From: Cymbidium sinense
Lineage: Eukaryota > Streptophyta > Magnoliopsida > Asparagales > Orchidaceae
DNA length: 64,000 nucleotides
Assembly: GCA_021442155.1 (NCBI GenBank)
Contig: CM038215.1
Location: 273,771,014 to 273,835,013 of the forward strand
Direction of reading: 5' to 3'
The notes beneath the pieces are model-generated. The model searched no databases and was not told where the DNA came from. It saw only the letters and a list, made by a program, of their open reading frames with translations. Below are positions 61,012-64,000 of the stretch, one piece after another. Both the position numbers and the translations under genes were made by a program. Positions within the stretch are counted from its first letter, which is position 1. The number at the start of each line of letters is the position of its first letter.

Positions 61012-62930
61012 TTAGGGTTTATATTTAGGCTTAGGTTTATTAGGTTTTATATTTTAGGTTTATTTTTAAATTTATTTAGCTACTTTAGGTTTAGGTTTAG
61101 GGTTTGGGGTTTAGGGTTTAGGGTTTAGGGTTAGGTTTTAGTATTTAGGGTTTAAGGTTTAGGGATTAGGGTTTTAGTGTTTATTCTTTTAACATTTAGG
61201 ATTTAGGGTTTAGGGTTATGGTTTAGGGTTTGGGGTTTATATTTTAGGGTTTTGTGTTGTAGGTTTAGGGTTTAGGATTTACGGTTTAGGGTTTAGTGTT
61301 TAGGGTTTTTTTAAAAAGCATTAAGTAAACAAGTAAGTTTAGGTTTATTTAGTTTATTTAGTTTATTTTTTATTTAATTTTATTAATTTTATTTTTTTTC
61401 TTTTCATTTAGGTTTATTTTTTATTTTTATTTAATTTAGTTTAATTATTCTAGGTTTATTTATTTTGGTTTAGGTTTTTATTTTAGTTTATTTTTTATTT
61501 TAGGTTTAGGTTTACTTTTTAGTTTAGTTTATTTTCATTTTATTTTAGGTTTAGGTTTATTTTATTTTATAGGTTTAGGTTTTATTTAGGATTAGGTTTT
61601 AGGTTTATATTTTAGGTTTATTTTTAGGTTTTTTTTTGTTTAGATTTAGGTATATTTTTACTTTATTTAATTTTATTTAGTTTAGGGTTAGGTTTAGTTT
61701 ATTTTAGGTTTAGGTTTAGGTTTAGGTTTTATTTATTTTAGTTAAATTTATTTTAGTTTAGCTTTATGTTTATTTTATTTTGTTTATTTTAGTTTTAATT
61801 TTTTTTTATTTAGGGTTTAGTTTTTATGTTTTATTTCTTTTTAGGTTTTATTTTAGTTTAGGTTTTTATTTTCTTTCATTTTTTATTTAATTTAGGTTTT
61901 AGATTTTCTATTTATTATATTTGTAGGTTTTATTTAGGTTAGATTTAAGTTTTAGGTTTTGTGGTTTGGGGTAGGGTAGGGTAGAGTTATAGGATTAGGG
62001 TTTAGTGGTTATTTAGGGTTTATGGTTTTTTTTTATTTTTTTATTTTGTTTTAATTTCTTATTTTTATTAATTAAGTAAACTGGTAGTTTTATGTTTATT
62101 TAGTTTATTTATTTGATTTTTTATTACTTTAGTTTATTTTATTTTTTATTTTTATTTTAGTTTTTTATTTTATTTTTATTTAGTTTAATTTATTTATTTT
62201 AGGATTATTTATTTTAGTTAGGTTTTATTTTATTTTATTTTTTTTAGGTTTATTTTTAGTTTAGTTTTATTTTTATTTTTATTTTTTAATTTATTTTATT
62301 TTTATTTTAGGTTTAAGTAGGTTTTTATTTTATTTTAGGTTAAGGTTTTGATTTTATAGGTTTATTTTAAGTTTAATTTTAGTTTAGTTTAGCTTTATTT
62401 TAGTTTATTTTATTTTATTTTAGTTTATGTTTAAGTTTAAGCATTTTAGGATCACTTTAGGTTTTATTTATTTATTTTAGTCGTTTAGGTTTATTTTAAT
62501 TTTTAGATTTGGTTTGTTTTTTAGATTAGGGTTTAGGTTTTATTTTTTATTGAGTTTTAAGTTTTATTTTTAAGTTTATTTTTTTTTTAGTTTATATTTT
62601 TTAGGTTTAGGTTTTAGTTTATGTTTTTATTTCATTTTATTTTAGGTTTTTTTTAGGTTTTATTTAATTTAGGATTAGGTGTTTAGCCTTTAAGATTTAT
62701 GGTTTAGGATAAGTATAGGGTTTATGGTTTAGGGTTTAGGGTTTAGGGTTTGGGGTTTAGGGTTTAGGGTTTAGGGTTTAGGATTTAGGGTTTAGGGTTT
62801 GGGGTTTAGAGTTTTAGTGTTAAGGGATTAATGTTTAGGGTTTAAGGTTTTTAGGGTTTAGGGTCTAGGTTTTAGAGTTTAGGTTTTAGGTTTAGGGCTC
62901 AGGTTTTAGTTTAGGGTTTAGGATTTTTGG
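61012..62930 (+). repeat. Telomere-like array between GR-RBP copies 5 and 6
   Basis: Begins with the conserved GR-RBP 5' flank (61012-61095). Heptamer islands at 61095-61315, 61975-62020 and 62700-62925 (six or more consecutive TTTAGGG-type units around 62725-62790). Anchors near 61322 (ATTAAGTAAACAAGTAAG) and 62071 (AATTAAGTAAACTGGTAG). No genes. Confidence 0.93.
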
Positions 62931-63243
62931 TTTTTTTTTTAAACAGAGTGCAAATTAAGATTCAACTTTTCTTTATTTTGATTTCATCAACCAAGTAACA
63001 CACCAAATTTTCTATGACTCAAGTGATGTCATAGATGAAAAATGAGATCGCATATTCACCAACACCTCCAGATCCCCGATCACTGCTCCTCCTGCCTCCA
63101 TAACAACCACTGCTCCAAACACCATGTCCATATCCACCAGCACCTCCAGATCCCCCACCACCACTATGTAACCTCCTGCACCACCAGATCTAGACTGAGT
63201 TAGGTTGATAGTGATGTTCCTGTCATGAAGGTTCTGCCCATTC
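62931..63243 (-). pseudogene. GR-RBP 3'-end fragment, copy 6
   Basis: Sense starts at ACTAAG|AATGGGCAGAACC (63243). The text corresponds to NGQNLHDRNITINLTQSRSG (RRM end, the clearest match to the plant GR-RBP pattern NGQNLDGRNITVNEAQSRSG), then a Gly-rich run with one frame change (GGGGSGGAGGYGHG, GGRRSSDRGSGGVGEYA). It then jumps into the 3' untranslated region, ending in an A10 tail (62940-62931). The internal deletion resembles that of copy 3. Not functional. Confidence 0.82.
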
Positions 63244-64000
63244 TTAGTGTTTAGGTTTACTAGGTTTTAGGGTTTAAGTTTATTTTTTTATTTATTTAGT
63301 TACTTCAAGTTTATGTTTAGGGTTTGGGGTTTAGGGTTTAGGGTTTAGGGTTTAGGGTTGTAGGCTTGGGGTTTAGGGTTTAAGGTTTAGGATTTAAGGC
63401 TTAAGGTTTTTTTTAAATTAAGTAAACTGGTAGGTTTAGGTTTATTTAGTTAATATAGTTTATTTATTTATTTATTTTAGTTTACCTTATTTTTTATTTT
63501 TATTTAGGTTTATTTTTTATTTTTATTTAGTTTAGTTTATTTATTTTAGGTTTATTTATTTTATTTTAAGTTTTATTTCTTTATTTTATGCTTAGTTTCG
63601 CTAGTTTATTTTTTAGTTAAGTTTTATTTTTATTTTATTATTTAAGTTTAAGTTTTATTTTTTATTTTTAGGTTTAGGTTTAGGTTTTTATTTTATTTTT
63701 TAGGTTCAGGTTTTAGGTTTTTATTTTAGGATTATTTTTAGGTTTTATTTTATAGTTTAGGTTTAGGTTTATTTTTAGTTTCTTCTATTTTCTTTAGTTT
63801 ATTTTAAGTTTAGGTTTAGGTTTTAATTATTTTAGTTTGTTTATTATATTTTTAGTTTAGGTTTAAATTTTTTTTAGTTTTAGTTTTTTTAGTTTAGGGT
63901 TTAGGTTTTATTTTTTTATTTATTTTTGTTTAGGTTTTTATTAAGTTTTTATTTTATTTTATTTTTAGTTTATTTTCTTTTTATTTTACATTTAGTTTTT
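63244..64000 (+). repeat. Telomere-like array to the window end
   Basis: Conserved GR-RBP 5' flank (63244-63315), an island with four consecutive TTTAGGG-type units at 63329-63357, an anchor near 63418 (AATTAAGTAAACTGGTAGG), then the AT-rich stretch running off the window. No genes. Confidence 0.93.

Noticed and set aside
13445..64000. Head-on telomere fusion (TTTAGGG meeting CCCTAAA)
   Set aside because: The order on plus is CCCTAAA then TTTAGGG, the opposite of two chromosome ends joined head-on, and the arrays are far too degenerate for a recent terminal telomere.

Overview
The window is repeat-dominated nuclear DNA from a land plant, very probably a flowering plant. The evidence is the plant heptamer CCCTAAA/TTTAGGG, L1-type LINEs carrying an RNase H domain, an RTE-clade LINE with the TTG-repeat tail usual in plants, a Ty3/Gypsy element primed by a tRNA-Arg-like site, and fragments of a plant glycine-rich RNA-binding protein (GR-RBP) gene. 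I see no intact host gene, rRNA, tRNA or CRISPR array. If the arrays reflect the species' own telomere, lineages with TTAGGG telomeres (most Asparagales) are unlikely. The species cannot be named from the sequence.

Layout. (1) 1-12219: 5' part of a Ty3/Gypsy LTR retrotransposon read on the minus strand: putative long LTR, tRNA-Arg-like primer site at 4425-4442, a leader of about 29 imperfect hairpins, then a broken first ORF. (2) 12220-13444: 3' end of an L1-type LINE with AATAAA and a poly(A). (3) 13445-34860: degenerate telomere-like array with CCCTAAA on the plus strand. It holds one GR-RBP fragment (19825-20175), LINE A (21125-27283, plus) with target duplications made of telomere-like sequence, and a 4.3-kb tandem duplication. 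(4) 34861-42019: LINE B (minus) plus a 0.6-kb duplicate of its own interior. (5) 42020-64000: the same kind of array with the strands exchanged (TTTAGGG on plus), holding an RTE LINE (42811-45844, plus), five GR-RBP fragments (minus) and LINE C (51877-57778, minus).

How it fits together. The array is not simple telomere repeat. Short heptamer islands alternate with long AT-rich stretches of shortened units (CCTAAA, CTAAA, TAAAATAAA), and a conserved anchor motif recurs, so there is a higher-order satellite. GR-RBP fragments and nearly all L1-LINE ends lie in one orientation relative to the telomere-like strand. Five GR-RBP fragments share both flanks, and LINE C sits between the same flanks. 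This suggests that inserts became part of the satellite unit and were amplified with it. LINE B lies where array polarity reverses (CCCTAAA to its left, TTTAGGG to its right), which is not the head-on order of a simple telomere fusion.

Every coding sequence is a decayed mobile-element ORF or a truncated retrocopy. The most unusual items are the telomere-like higher-order satellite with captured GR-RBP exons, the polarity switch at LINE B, and the hairpin-array leader whose arms change in compensating pairs.
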